Notes under the pieces: model-generated
What the model was told of the DNA's origin: nothing
Seen by the model: only the letters and a program-made list of their open reading frames with translations
Database searches by the model: none
Source: Calothrix sp. NIES-4105
GTDB taxonomy: Bacteria; Cyanobacteriota; Cyanobacteriia; Cyanobacteriales; Nostocaceae
Length of the DNA: 64,000 nt
Assembly (NCBI RefSeq): GCF_002368415.1
Contig: NZ_AP018290.1
Location: 3,175,614 to 3,239,613 of the forward strand
Direction of reading: 5' to 3'
Made by a program: the position numbers and the translations under genes
Shown here: positions 28,186 to 37,485 of the stretch, piece by piece
Layout: every line of letters begins with the position of its first letter
Position numbering within the stretch: the first letter of the stretch is position 1

Positions 28186-28995
28186 CTAGGGAAATAATCG
28201 TAAATAGCTTGATATAATCATTTCACCGACCAATAGGGTAATTAGAGAACCCAACGCAAGACACGGACCAAATGGCATTTTTTTTCCCCATTTTCTACGC
28301 GAAAGTACTACACCTATTGAGCCAGCTACTACACCTACTACACAGCTAATCAAAATTGCTAGTAGTAAATGTCTCCATCCTAACCAGGCGCCCATCATCG
28401 CAGCGAGTTTTGCATCACCTCCACCCATTGCCTCTTTCTGGAATATTACCCAGCCGATGAAGGAAATTGCATCAAACAGCCATATTCCTACAACTGCACC
28501 TAATATGGCGCCGAAAATTTGGTTGAAACTATTCCAGTTAGTAGACTGCACAAAAGCCAAAACCGTATGAAACAAAACCCCTAAAACTAAACCAGATTTA
28601 GTTAGTGGGTTTGGTAAAGTCATTGTATCGAAGTCAATTAGCGATAAAGCGAGTAACCAACTACAAAAAATCCAATATCCTATAGTCTGCGGCGAATACT
28701 GAAATACCCAAAATACCAACAGAAACAACAACCCTGTAACACTCTCAACTACAGGGTAACGCATCGAAATTTTGCTTTTACAGTAACGACAACGCCCTTT
28801 CAACCATAACCATCCCAACACGGGAACATTGTCATAAGCTTTTAGCTTGTTCAAACACGCTGGACATCGCGATGGTGGAGAAATGACCGATAACCCAGCA
28901 GGCAGACGGTAGACGACTACATTTATAAAACTACCAATCGATGCACCCAAAGCTCCTACAATCAGACTTGCCGGAACTAACATCAAAATATCCAT
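28186..28995 (-). CDS. pilD: Prepilin peptidase (type IV leader peptidase)
   Basis: 269 residues, polytopic. The N-terminal cytoplasmic loop has the two Cys pairs CPAC and CRYC. Catalytic aspartates are in SLIDFDTMTLP and GGGDAKLAAMMG, the GxGD protease signature. It cleaves and N-methylates type IV pilin precursors, which serve motility and DNA uptake. It is complete, with eight probable membrane segments. No pilin genes lie nearby. Confidence 0.93.
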   Translation of the reverse strand: MDILMLVPASLIVGALGASIGSFINVVVYRLPAGLSVISPPSRCPACLNKLKAYDNVPVLGWLWLKGRCRYCKSKISMRYPVVESVTGLLFLLVFWVFQYSPQTIGYWIFCSWLLALSLIDFDTMTLPNPLTKSGLVLGVLFHTVLAFVQSTNWNSFNQIFGAILGAVVGIWLFDAISFIGWVIFQKEAMGGGDAKLAAMMGAWLGWRHLLLAILISCVVGVVAGSIGVVLSRRKWGKKMPFGPCLALGSLITLLVGEMIISSYLRLFP

Positions 28996-29114
28996 ATATC
29001 GTTAAAGCTATCTGTCCAAAGTCCTTTGTCATTTGTACTTTGTACAAGTGTCATTTGTCACTTTTTATTTTTCTTTACTGAATGACAAATCCAATGACAG
29101 AAATAGAACAATAA

Positions 29115-29378
29115 CTAATACATGTACGATTCAATTTGACTCAAAGGTACAAAGCACTCTTCTGGTAACAGTACAGGATGCTGGGTAAAAATAACTTTAC
29201 CTCGGTGGTTAGAACGATTTATCGCTACACCCGAAGCATGTCCCGTAATTTCAGGATGAACTTCGCAGTATGTATGATATATCTGTCCAGCAGCTCTGAT
29301 GAGGGCAGGGTCAATCAAAGCTGGTTGCTGGCTTCTATTATTTGTGTAATTATTTTGTTCTTGTTTTAAAGCGTACAC
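29115..29378 (-). CDS. Conserved cyanobacterial hypothetical protein, 87 aa
   Basis: Starts at GTG (MYALKQEQNNYTNN) and contains AGQIYHTYCEVHPEITGHASG and RGKVIFTQHPVLLPEECFVP. The DNA reads well as coding and the gene sits 84 bp downstream of leuB in the same direction. I do not recognise a named domain, and there is no membrane segment or signal peptide. A regulatory or structural role is possible but unsupported. Confidence 0.6.
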   Translation of the reverse strand: MYALKQEQNNYTNNRSQQPALIDPALIRAAGQIYHTYCEVHPEITGHASGVAINRSNHRGKVIFTQHPVLLPEECFVPLSQIESYMY

Positions 29379-29462
29379 TTCTACTACTGATTTGTATTTA
29401 GGTTTACTTTAGTTTATCCAAAAATTCAGGCGCCGAATCAGCCCAAATTTCCATCTCAACTA

Positions 29463-30548
29463 TTATTCTTCAAGAGCTTGAAGTAATGCATCGCCTATGG
29501 CACGACAGCCTAATAGCTTCATACCCGGAGACATTATATCCCCTGTACGTAAACCACGCTGTAAAATTAGCGATACACTTTTTTCAATCTGGTCAGCCGC
29601 AGCGGGTTGATTTAAACCGTATCGTAACATCATTGCAGCACTTAAGACCTGTGCTAAAGGATTAGCTTTGTCTTGTCCTGCAATATCAGGTGCAGAACCA
29701 TGAACTGGCTCAAATACTCCTGGCCCGGTTGCACCCAGACTAGCAGATGGTAGCATACCTATACTGCCTGTCAACATCGCGGCGGCATCCGACAGAATAT
29801 CACCAAACAAGTTACCCGTTAGTATCGTGTCGAACTGTTTAGGCGCCCGTAGAAGTTGCATTGCAGCATTATCGACATAAAGATGTGATAGTTCGACTGT
29901 TGGATACTCTGCTGCTAATTTAGTAATAGTTTCGCGCCATAGCTGGGATACATCCAACACATTAGCTTTATCTACAGAACACAATTTACCACCACGTTTC
30001 TGTGCAGCTTCAAAAGCAACTCTCCCAATACGATTTATTTCCGACTCTGTATAAACCATCGTATTAACACCACGCTTTTCGCCTGTCTCCGAGGCAAAAA
30101 TTCCTCTTGGCTTACCAAAGTAAATACCTCCGGTCAACTCGCGCACCACCATAATATCAACACCTTCGACAACTTCTTTTTTTAGTGTTGAGGCATCAAT
30201 TAACTCAGGAATAATTTTCGCAGGTCGTAAATTAGCAAATAACTCCAAACCCGCGCGTAGTGCTAGCAAACCTCCTTCAGGACGTTGGGGTGGTGGTAAT
30301 GAGTCCCATTTATAACCGCCAATAGCAGCGAGTAGTACTGCATCACTATTACGACATTTTTCTAAACTTTCTTGCGGTAACGGTTCCCCCGCCAAGTCAA
30401 TAGCGGCGCCACCAATCGGAACTTCTTGAAAATGAAACTCAATATCAAACTTCTTGCCTACGACTTTTAGCACATCCACAGCAACATTCATGATTTCGGG
30501 ACCGATGCCATCGCCTGGTAAAAGAGTAATACGGAATTGCTGTGTCAT
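29463..30548 (-). CDS. leuB: 3-isopropylmalate dehydrogenase
   Basis: 361 residues. It has the [12 protein letters not shown] nucleotide-proximal start, [39 protein letters not shown], the catalytic region [10 protein letters not shown]...[14 protein letters not shown], and [23 protein letters not shown]. It carries out oxidative decarboxylation of 3-isopropylmalate with NAD+ in leucine biosynthesis. Length is normal and no lesions are visible. The other leu genes are not in the window. Confidence 0.97.
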   Translation of the reverse strand: MTQQFRITLLPGDGIGPEIMNVAVDVLKVVGKKFDIEFHFQEVPIGGAAIDLAGEPLPQESLEKCRNSDAVLLAAIGGYKWDSLPPPQRPEGGLLALRAGLELFANLRPAKIIPELIDASTLKKEVVEGVDIMVVRELTGGIYFGKPRGIFASETGEKRGVNTMVYTESEINRIGRVAFEAAQKRGGKLCSVDKANVLDVSQLWRETITKLAAEYPTVELSHLYVDNAAMQLLRAPKQFDTILTGNLFGDILSDAAAMLTGSIGMLPSASLGATGPGVFEPVHGSAPDIAGQDKANPLAQVLSAAMMLRYGLNQPAAADQIEKSVSLILQRGLRTGDIMSPGMKLLGCRAIGDALLQALEE

Positions 30549-30770
30549 AGAATTATGGAAATATTCTTAAAGTGCCAATAAATTACATATCATACCCAGG
30601 AAGTGCATTAATTAGATGGAATTTTTCTGGCAACGGATGAGAGCGGATGTAGCAGATGAGTTACTGGTATAAAACAAAGCCCACGTAGGTTGGGTGGAGG
30701 CTAAAGGGAACCCAACGTCATCAACTAATAAAGCTAGAAAACCTATTAATATGGATAATAAAGGTTGAAA
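30549..30770. repeat. Interspersed repeats between leuB and the small duplicated-motif gene
   Basis: Contains a CTGGCAACGGATGAGAGCGG element (30628-30660) and a CGTAGGTTGGGTGGAGG...AACCCAACG palindrome (30684-30717). Both families recur at about 19566/19682, and the first also at 47893. Confidence 0.65.
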
Positions 30771-30992
30771 ATGATTAAAATGGCTAGTAGTGATTACACG
30801 CACGACAAAGATGAAATTTTAGGAAATCCTACAGTTGATGAGATTTTCTCGCGTATTGAAAAGCGACGACAACAGGATGAAATAGGTAAGGGTGACTATA
30901 CACGCGATAGGGACGAAATAGTAGGAAATCCCACAATTGAAGAAGTGGTTGCCGGAATAAAACGGATGCGTCAGGAGGAAAAAAATGATTAA
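30771..30992 (+). CDS. Small acidic/basic protein with an internal duplication, 73 aa
   Basis: ATG at 30771 follows AAAGG by about 9 nt; an in-frame TTG at 30765 is a less likely start. The product is two copies of one motif: DYTHDKDEILGNPTVDEIF...KRRQQ and DYTRDRDEIVGNPTIEEVV...KRMRQ. It is hydrophilic with no membrane segment. The motif (DYTxDxDEIxGNPTxxE) is unknown to me. The duplication suggests a repeated binding unit. Confidence that it is a real gene is moderate to good because the repeat keeps its frame and composition. Confidence 0.65.
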   Translation: MIKMASSDYTHDKDEILGNPTVDEIFSRIEKRRQQDEIGKGDYTRDRDEIVGNPTIEEVVAGIKRMRQEEKND

Positions 30993-31242
30993 GGCATAAC
31001 CCGCTAGAATTATACCAGTAACTATACTGAGTTATTTGCACCTACAAATAAACTACTAATATCTAATAACTAGTACCAAATTGATTAGTAGAAGTCGGGG
31101 AATTCTTTAGAGTGTTACCCGTTCGACTCTTTGTGACATAGTACGCTGCTATGAGTGAGTGGTTGTCCTTCTCGCTCCTACTTAGATTAATTATTAAATC
31201 AATAATTAGCCTTTTCGTACTAAAGAAATGCTCTTGCAATCT

Positions 31243-31489
31243 CTACGCATGTTTACGTACTGGGATATTGAGGTTGGCAATCGCCACAGGGATAGAAAAT
31301 GATTTAACCAGTGACTTTTTAATATTCCCATCTACAGAAACATACACAACATCTATGGTTTTAGCATTTAAGTCAATACCTAAAGTTCCGTTATTCTGAG
31401 TCAACGTCGGTACGAGTGGTACATAAGTTGAAAAGTGTAAATACCAAGCATTATTTTTATGCTCTCTTCTGAAACAACGAACTGTTTTG
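31243..31489 (-). pseudogene. TnpB-type (IS200/IS605 OrfB) transposase remnant
   Basis: A minus-strand frame without a start codon reads VRCFRREHKNNAWYLHF, then NNGTLGIDLNAKTIDVV, then SVDGNIKKS. This matches the stretch of TnpB-like proteins leading into the first RuvC aspartate (WYLH...G.LGIDLN...DGN). It then degenerates and hits a TAG at 31243-31245. The upstream end abuts the first unit of the 269-bp tandem repeat at 31485. Only about 80 codons remain. Confidence 0.45.
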
Positions 31490-32252
31490 AGCTTCTTAAA
31501 TGATGTGCCTACATTGACGCAATTTGGTACTACTGGTTAACTCACCGGAATGCACCTTCAAGGGCAAGGGTAAGGTGGGCAGTGCCCACCCTACGCAAAA
31601 ATAGGCAGAACACGCGCTCTTTCATTCTCAATAAGCTTGTGGTGCATTCCGGTCAGTTAACTGAACCAGTAGTACTCGCGGGCGCGCCACTTCTTCGGTG
31701 TAGATTAAATTAACCAGTAGTACTCTTTGATAACAGTATATTCGTTTAAATCTATACTGCCAGTAAAAATAAAAAGTGGGCTTTTAGACTATATAAATAC
31801 TGAATTTAAACTATTTCCAGATTAAATAATACCAGTATAAAGATTGAGTTAGTTGCAGCAACATGCCAACAATTTTGAGCTTCTTAAATGATGTGCCTAC
31901 ATTGACGCAATTTGGTACTACTGGTTAACTGAACCAGTAGTACTCGCGGGCGCGCCACTTCTTCGGTGTAGATTAAATTAACCAGTAGTACTCTTTGATA
32001 ACAAGTATATTCGTTTAAATCTATACTGCCAGTAAAAATAAAAAGTGGGCTTTCAGACTATATAAATAGTGAATTTCAACTATTTCCAGATTAAATAATA
32101 CCAGTATAAAGATTGAGTTGGTTGCAGCAACATGCCTACAATTTTGAGCTTCTTAAATGATGTGCCTACGTTGACGCAATTTGGTACTACTGGTTGAGTT
32201 AACCAGTAGTACTCGCGGGCGCACCACTTCTTCGGTGTAGATTAAATTAACC
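31485..32252. repeat. 269-bp tandem repeat, two full units and one partial
   Basis: Units start TTTTGAGCTTCTTAAATGAT at 31485, 31873 and 32142. The second spacing is 269 bp. The first is 388 bp because unit 1 carries a 120-bp insertion. Each unit has an AGTACTAC...GTAGTACT palindrome, CGCGGGCG(C)GCC and ACTTCTTCGGTGTAGATTAA. Unit 3 stops after the palindrome segment. Together with the TnpB remnant this makes 30993-32361 a gene-free repeat zone; a CTCTGTGTACTCTGTGCC element lies at 32279-32315. Confidence 0.9.
31542..31655. mobile_element. MITE insertion with target-site duplication
   Basis: 114 bp bounded by TCACCGGAATGCACC and GGTGCATTCCGGTCA, 15-bp inverted repeats with one mismatch. GTTAAC flanks it on both sides (31536-31541 and 31656-31661). 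Unit 2 of the surrounding tandem array (about 31924-31935) has the uninterrupted site GGTTAACTGAACC with a single GTTAAC. The element therefore inserted into unit 1 and duplicated about 6 bp. Internally it has GGTGGGCAGTGCCCACC, as in copy 1. Confidence 0.85.
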
Positions 32253-32361
32253 TCATGGGCGCTAATTTCAACTTCCTCTAATTCCTCCCTCTGTGTACTC
32301 TGTGCCTTTGTGGTAAAAAAAATCAAATGAACTGCACAAGCGAGACGCCTATGCTACGAGG

Positions 32362-32934
32362 TTATGGGCTATGATATGCGGAGATGAAGGCTTTTACGGA
32401 GTTTCCACAGTCGTTTAGAGTTGTGTAATTTAAACTCTCTCGTTCTTTGAATTTGGCTATTAGTTTGGCGCCTAGTAATTTGTTTATCTCAATAAATTGA
32501 TTTCTTGAAGCTGATTGTAAGGCTTTTTGGATTGCCGAGGGCTTAGAGGATGTTTCAAGTTGATTTGCTAATTCAGTTACGCTAACACCAGATGCAGCAG
32601 CTAGTACAAGAGGATGTGCAGTCGCACGTATCGTATCTATTCCGTAAATGGTAAATAGTGTTGACGTGAGCTTAATATGCGAGTAAAGCAATGCTGCTAT
32701 TTCAGATGAAACTCCTGCTGTGTTAAAAAAATCACCGCTAAAGTCGTTATTAATATTTTTTTGTAAGGTATAAAGTGCTGACTCGCTAATAGCGTGTTTA
32801 GCCATTTTGGCTTTATTCCCTTTCCAAGATAAGTCAGAAACGAACAGTTGTCCCCACTCCCTACCATGCTCAATTGCAAGGGCAACGGTTTGTCCAATCA
32901 CGTGCAGCCTGATTCCAGAGATATCCAAAAGCAT
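32362..32934 (-). CDS. Hypothetical protein, 190 aa, predicted alpha-helical
   Basis: Starts MLLDISGIRLHVIGQTVALA and contains KMAKHAISESALYTLQKNI and TIRATAHPLVLAAASGVSVTELANQLE. It is Ala/Ser/Leu-rich and helical with no signal peptide or strong membrane segment. I do not recognise the family. The frame is complete and composition looks coding. It stands alone downstream of the repeat zone and divergent from the ABC exporter genes. Confidence 0.55.
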   Translation of the reverse strand: MLLDISGIRLHVIGQTVALAIEHGREWGQLFVSDLSWKGNKAKMAKHAISESALYTLQKNINNDFSGDFFNTAGVSSEIAALLYSHIKLTSTLFTIYGIDTIRATAHPLVLAAASGVSVTELANQLETSSKPSAIQKALQSASRNQFIEINKLLGAKLIAKFKERESLNYTTLNDCGNSVKAFISAYHSP

Positions 32935-33160
32935 AAAAAAAATTGGTTCAGAAACGAAATTTGAAAAGCCTACAATTTCATTGTTCCCACTATTATTATC
33001 AAACTAACAGCAGATAAAAATGATTAAATAAATCTTTATTGTTTTTGTAATTACTATATAAAGTTTCAATGAATACCGTTACATTTTCCGTAACAAGTGT
33101 AACAAAGCTTGTAAATAGAAGATAAATTAGTATTTACTTATGTAATTTGACCGTACAGCT

Positions 33161-34111
33161 ATGGTGACAGAATTATCAATACAAACTATAGGATTAACTA
33201 AGCAGTTTGACCGACACATTGCTGTTAACGATGTCGAATTGGAAATAGGTACTGGTGAAGTCTATGGTTTAATCGGTCCTAACGGTGCTGGTAAAACAAC
33301 TTTAATCAGGATGTTGGCAGCTGTCGAGGAACCTACCCAAGGTTCAATTTACATTGATGGCAACCTCCTTGTGCGCGACAGAAGTAACCCAACTCTTAAA
33401 CGTCGTTTAGGATATCTACCTGATGATTACCCTTTGTACGATGAACTTACTGTTTGGGATTACCTTGAATATTTTGCCAGATTATATAAGTTACGTGAAC
33501 CACGTCGCACCCAACGGTTACATGAGGTGCTGGAACTGATTCAACTTGGAAACAAACGCAATAGCTTGATTTCAACCTTATCGCGCGGGATGAAGCAGCG
33601 TTTGAGTTTAGCACGCACTATTATTCATGAACCAATAGTGTTGCTACTAGATGAACCTGTTTCTGGACTTGACCCAATCGCGCGCGTGCAGTTCCGCGAA
33701 ATCATTAAAGCGCTCCAAGAAGCAGGGATGACGATATTAATTTCCTCACATGTTCTTAGTGATTTAGCAGAACTTTGCACATCTGTGGGGATTATGGAAT
33801 TAGGGTGTTTGGTTGAAAGCACATCGCTTACGGAACTTTACCATCGTCTATCTCGTCAGCAAATCGAAATTTCGACTCTGGGAAAAATTGACGAGTTACT
33901 AGGCGAATTAAAAAATAACCCATTTGTACAAGAGTGGGAAGTAATGCCAACTAAAGACAAAATAAGGGTAAATTTTTCTGGTCAGCAACAAGACTGTGCT
34001 GATTTACTACGTTCTTTAATTGATGCAAGAGTCCCTTTAACCAATTTCCATTGTACTCAAGAGGATTTAGAAACAATCTTCTTGAAAATGGGTCATAAGC
34101 AAGCGTCATAA
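33161..34111 (+). CDS. ABC transporter ATP-binding protein (ABC-2 exporter type)
   Basis: 316 residues. Walker A GPNGAGKTT (39-47), ABC signature LSRGMKQRLSLA, Walker B VLLLDEPVSGLDP and the switch-His segment ILISSHVLSDLAELC are all present. The C-terminal 80 residues form the small domain usual in CcmA/NatA-like exporter ATPases. It powers the permease encoded at 34290-36203, separated by a duplicated 84-bp repeat. The substrate cannot be deduced; drug, lipid or polysaccharide export are possible. Confidence 0.92.
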   Translation: MVTELSIQTIGLTKQFDRHIAVNDVELEIGTGEVYGLIGPNGAGKTTLIRMLAAVEEPTQGSIYIDGNLLVRDRSNPTLKRRLGYLPDDYPLYDELTVWDYLEYFARLYKLREPRRTQRLHEVLELIQLGNKRNSLISTLSRGMKQRLSLARTIIHEPIVLLLDEPVSGLDPIARVQFREIIKALQEAGMTILISSHVLSDLAELCTSVGIMELGCLVESTSLTELYHRLSRQQIEISTLGKIDELLGELKNNPFVQEWEVMPTKDKIRVNFSGQQQDCADLLRSLIDARVPLTNFHCTQEDLETIFLKMGHKQAS

Positions 34112-34270
34112 ATGTTAGGAGGGGCGGGTTTATCTATATCCTTCGTTAATAACGAAAATTTAGGTGAACCCGCCCGTACAGTCGGCGCGTCATAAATGTT
34201 AGGAGGGGCGGGTTTATCTATATCCTTCGTTAATAACGAAAATTTAGGTGAACCCGCCCGTACAGGAGTT
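34103..34270. repeat. 84-bp tandem duplication with GGGCGGGTTT hairpins between ABC genes
   Basis: GCGTCATAAATGTTAGGAGG and the following 64 bp are repeated at 34103 and 34187. Each unit contains a GGGGCGGGTTTA...GAACCCGCCCGTAC hairpin (34121-34180, 34205-34264). The duplicated block includes the last codons and TAA stop of the ATPase gene, so a second copy of that 3' end sits in the spacer. Confidence 0.9.
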
Positions 34271-34289
34271 AGGATTTAGGAATAAATAT

Positions 34290-36203
34290 ATGGTTCAAGT
34301 TTTTGAAAGAATTGGTGAATGGAATCCACAATTCGCTAGGGAAATCAAAGGGCGCCTAAAACTTTTTCCAATTTTAGTTACTAGCGTAATATCTTTAATC
34401 GTTCAATTCGTTATCTACCTAGCTCAACTAGGTCAAATTCCTGGCAAAGAATATCGGATGAACGAGCAGTACTGTGGAATTGGAACGTCTTATCAGGAAC
34501 AACTCTCCGATATTAGTCAAGTTCTTACTAAGCTGCAAAATAGCTTTTTCCGTTACAGTAGCAAAGAATTTTTTGATGCTGAAAAACTTGAACAAGTAAA
34601 AATTCAATTAGAACAGGCTAAAAATAGACGTATTAGTCTTGAAAATGTTCTATATAAACAACCTTGCCCGCGCGGTCAAATTGATATGACTCAATGGTGG
34701 CGCGACCATTGGGAGTATATTTTTCAATCATTAAGTGTGATTTTTATTATCACTCTATTAGTTGCAGGAACTTATTTACTGATAAATAACTTAGCACAAG
34801 AAGAACGTCGAGGTACACTCAATTTTATTCGTCTGAGTCCGCAATCAGAAGTAAGCATTTTAACTGGTAAAATGCTAGGTGTGCCAATTCTAGTTTACTT
34901 ATTTGTTGCGTTTGCTATTCCTTTTCATATTTTCTCTGGGAAAGCTGCTGGTATCGCTTATAGTCATATTTTCAGTTATTACGCTGTTTTGCTTGGCAGT
35001 TGTATTTTCTTTTTTAGTGCAGCTTTTCTATTCAGCTTAACCACGCGCTTTTTAAGTGGTTTTCAACCTTGGTTAGGCGCCGGTGCGGTTTTAATGTTTT
35101 TGACTTTTACATTTACGACCTTATCATACGGGTCACATCTCCAAAATGGCGCCGCTTGGTTTAGAATGTTTAGCCCATTTGATGCAACCAGCTATCTATT
35201 TCCTAATTTAGTTAATGATTACAATAGTAATCGCTGGGCAAGATATAAAGATATACAGTTTTTCTATATTCCAATAGGCGCCAACACAGCGAGCTTCATT
35301 GGAATGCATTTAGCAAATTATGGTCTTTGGACTTACGGAATTTGGCAAGGACTATTAAGACGTTTCCGCAACCCAAACATTCCAGTAATAGGCAAACAAC
35401 AAAGTTACTTCTTAGTAGCTTTCGTGCAAATTTTGTTATGGGGATTCACATTTCAAAACGCTAAAAATTTCTATCCAAATTCGCCTCTAGGTAAACCAGA
35501 AGAACCATACTATGATATCAATACGCAAATATTACATAACCTGCCAATCTTCGCACTATTTAACTTCGTGCTACTATTTGGCTTGATATTTATTCTCTCA
35601 CACGAACGCCAAACAATTCAGGATTGGGCGCGTTACCGTCATACGGACAGTTCTAACCGTGGTGGTTGGTGGCATAAATCTCTGTTTAGAGATTTAATCT
35701 TTGGAGAAAAAAGTCCAGCACTGCTCGCGTTTGCTCTCCACTTGTCGATAATGGCTATTCCTATTACCATTTGGGTCATTAGGAGCGAACAACTTAATGT
35801 TAATAAAAACTACACAATCAACTGGCTAATTCAAGATGCTGGCAGATTTAAAGTAATCCTAGGTATTGCATTATTAGCTGTTTTATGGGCTATTGGCGCC
35901 ACTGTTGCCCAACGAATGTTGCTGCTAAAAACATCAAAACGATATTTATGGGCACTTGGTACAAGCAGCACGTTAATGTTCGCACCTGCATTAGTATTAG
36001 TAATTCTCAACAATACAATCTCCAAAAACTCACCTCTCTGGCTTTTCTCAATTTACCCTTGGGCAGGTTTGGCAGAGACAAGTTTACCGATTATATTTAT
36101 GTCACTATTTACACAAGTAATGGTGCTTGGGTTCTTAAATATTCGCTTGACAAAACAAATCAAGCTTGCAGGTGAATCTGCTACAAAAGCGTTAAAAGTT
36201 TAA
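34290..36203 (+). CDS. ABC transporter permease (ABC-2 type), 637 aa
   Basis: The preferred start is ATG at 34290 (MVQVFERIGEWNPQFAREIKG) with AGGA about 10 nt upstream. A GTG at 34248 would translate the intergenic hairpin and is unlikely. About ten hydrophobic helices are visible, including LFPILVTSVISLIVQFVIYL, VIFIITLLVAGTYLLI and later IWVIRSEQ/ALLAVLWAIGATVA. The cytoplasmic motif NNLAQEERRGTLNFIRLSP is typical of ABC-2 permeases. It pairs with the upstream ATPase. No accessory or outer-membrane component is nearby, so the substrate is unknown. Confidence 0.85.
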   Translation: MVQVFERIGEWNPQFAREIKGRLKLFPILVTSVISLIVQFVIYLAQLGQIPGKEYRMNEQYCGIGTSYQEQLSDISQVLTKLQNSFFRYSSKEFFDAEKLEQVKIQLEQAKNRRISLENVLYKQPCPRGQIDMTQWWRDHWEYIFQSLSVIFIITLLVAGTYLLINNLAQEERRGTLNFIRLSPQSEVSILTGKMLGVPILVYLFVAFAIPFHIFSGKAAGIAYSHIFSYYAVLLGSCIFFFSAAFLFSLTTRFLSGFQPWLGAGAVLMFLTFTFTTLSYGSHLQNGAAWFRMFSPFDATSYLFPNLVNDYNSNRWARYKDIQFFYIPIGANTASFIGMHLANYGLWTYGIWQGLLRRFRNPNIPVIGKQQSYFLVAFVQILLWGFTFQNAKNFYPNSPLGKPEEPYYDINTQILHNLPIFALFNFVLLFGLIFILSHERQTIQDWARYRHTDSSNRGGWWHKSLFRDLIFGEKSPALLAFALHLSIMAIPITIWVIRSEQLNVNKNYTINWLIQDAGRFKVILGIALLAVLWAIGATVAQRMLLLKTSKRYLWALGTSSTLMFAPALVLVILNNTISKNSPLWLFSIYPWAGLAETSLPIIFMSLFTQVMVLGFLNIRLTKQIKLAGESATKALKV

Positions 36204-36364
36204 AGTGCTGAGTGCTGAGTGCTGAGTAAAAGTGACGCTAGTAGATAGTAAGGTGGGCAGTGCCCACCATACAAGATTAGTGTCTGCAACCCAAGCATTA
36301 AAAATATAGAAACCTAGTCCAGTCGGATTTTTATAAAAAACATGATATTAAGAGACGTGATATA
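36204..36364. repeat. Short repeats after the ABC operon
   Basis: Contains GTGCTGAGTGCTGAGTGCTG (related to 43396-43427 and 59890-59940), AAGGTGGGCAGTGCCCACC at about 36250 (the MITE core on its own) and GAGACGTGATATATCACGTC just before the next gene (hairpin, possible terminator). Confidence 0.6.
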
Positions 36365-37267
36365 TCACGTCTCTACATTCATTTTTGATTTAATTATTTT
36401 TTTCAATAATTCTGGAATTTGTGATGGACGTTCGGCAATGGGAATATCAGCTTCGGTAAATGCTGTTAGTTTATTCTTTGCTGTACCAAAATCTGAGTCG
36501 CGTCCAATTACTGCAGCAAGTGTTCCTGTTTGGCGCCAGTGTTTACCGCGCGGTGCTTCTTTTCCTGCTATATAACCAATAACGGGTGTATCTATAACTT
36601 CAGCAATGTAACGCGCGGCAGCTTCTTCACTACCACCGCCAGGTTGACCAACAAGTACAATAGCTTCGGTTGCTTCGTCTTCATCAAGAATTTGTAACCA
36701 CTGAATAAATGACGAACCAACAATTGCATCGCTGCCAATGCTAACACTTATAGATTGACCTAACTTGCCTTGAGTTAATTCTCTGGCAATTTCATAAGTA
36801 AGAGTCGTACTTCGGCTCAATATTGCAACTGAACCTGGAGTATAAAATTCACTGGGTTGAGTACCTAACAAAATTTTCCCTGGCACGATAATACCAGGAC
36901 TGTTGGGTCCAATCACCAAAGTTTCTGTAGCTTCTGCTGTACGCAATAGCTGCACCATGTCTAAAGGTGGAACCCCAGGTGAAATAATCACAATTTGACG
37001 AATACCGGATGCAATTGCTTCTAACGCTGCATCCAAAACTTCATAAGGATGTACGTTTAAAATCGTAGTGTCTATTACCCCATATTGCTGTGTAACTTCT
37101 TCGACTAAATCGAATATTGGCAAATCGTGTAACGTCTTGCCACCACATCCAGGATTGATCCCAGCGATTAAATTAGTCCCATACGCTTTCATCTGCGCGA
37201 TTTGCGTTGGTGATATAAATTCACAAAAGCCTTGAATTATAACTTTGCTATCCGGCGTTAAGTTCAT
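36365..37267 (-). CDS. sucD: Succinyl-CoA ligase alpha-subunit-like CoA-binding protein lacking the phosphohistidine
   Basis: 300 residues with the SucD fold: the CoA-binding half (VIIQGFCEFIS, GINPGCGGKTLHDLPIF, IISPGVPPLD, GPNSPGII) and the ligase half (ISVSIGSDAIVGSSF, LVGQPGGGSEEAAARY, YIAGKEAPRGK). In E. coli SucD the catalytic His246 lies in GKRMGHAGA. The aligned segment here is GKHWRQTGTLAA, with Gln at residue 246. The enzyme may be non-canonical or use another mechanism. The beta-like partner is encoded just upstream at 37486-38709. The gene symbol marks family, not proven activity. Confidence 0.75.
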   Translation of the reverse strand: MNLTPDSKVIIQGFCEFISPTQIAQMKAYGTNLIAGINPGCGGKTLHDLPIFDLVEEVTQQYGVIDTTILNVHPYEVLDAALEAIASGIRQIVIISPGVPPLDMVQLLRTAEATETLVIGPNSPGIIVPGKILLGTQPSEFYTPGSVAILSRSTTLTYEIARELTQGKLGQSISVSIGSDAIVGSSFIQWLQILDEDEATEAIVLVGQPGGGSEEAAARYIAEVIDTPVIGYIAGKEAPRGKHWRQTGTLAAVIGRDSDFGTAKNKLTAFTEADIPIAERPSQIPELLKKIIKSKMNVET

Positions 37268-37485
37268 AAAATACGCAGTAAGTTTTTCACTCTCTAGATA
37301 GGTGTCTCACCTGTCCGTCATATGCCATAACAGGCTTTTTGGCCTATTCTACGGGTCAATACAGCCGAATCATCTATATATAAATCATAAACTTTTTTTG
37401 GCATAAACTTTTTTGGAAAGAATTCAAAATTTAAATTAATTTTTGTTAATACCTCCTATTACACCTTTGTTCAGGACATAATTTA

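Noticed and set aside
31151-31399. 82-codon plus-strand ORF
   Set aside because: It lies opposite the TnpB remnant and its sequence (Leu/Ile/Ser-rich) shows no coding signature or ribosome-binding site.
34248-34289. Upstream GTG start for the ABC permease
   Set aside because: It would translate a repeat hairpin; the ATG at 34290 has AGGA upstream and begins the natural sequence.
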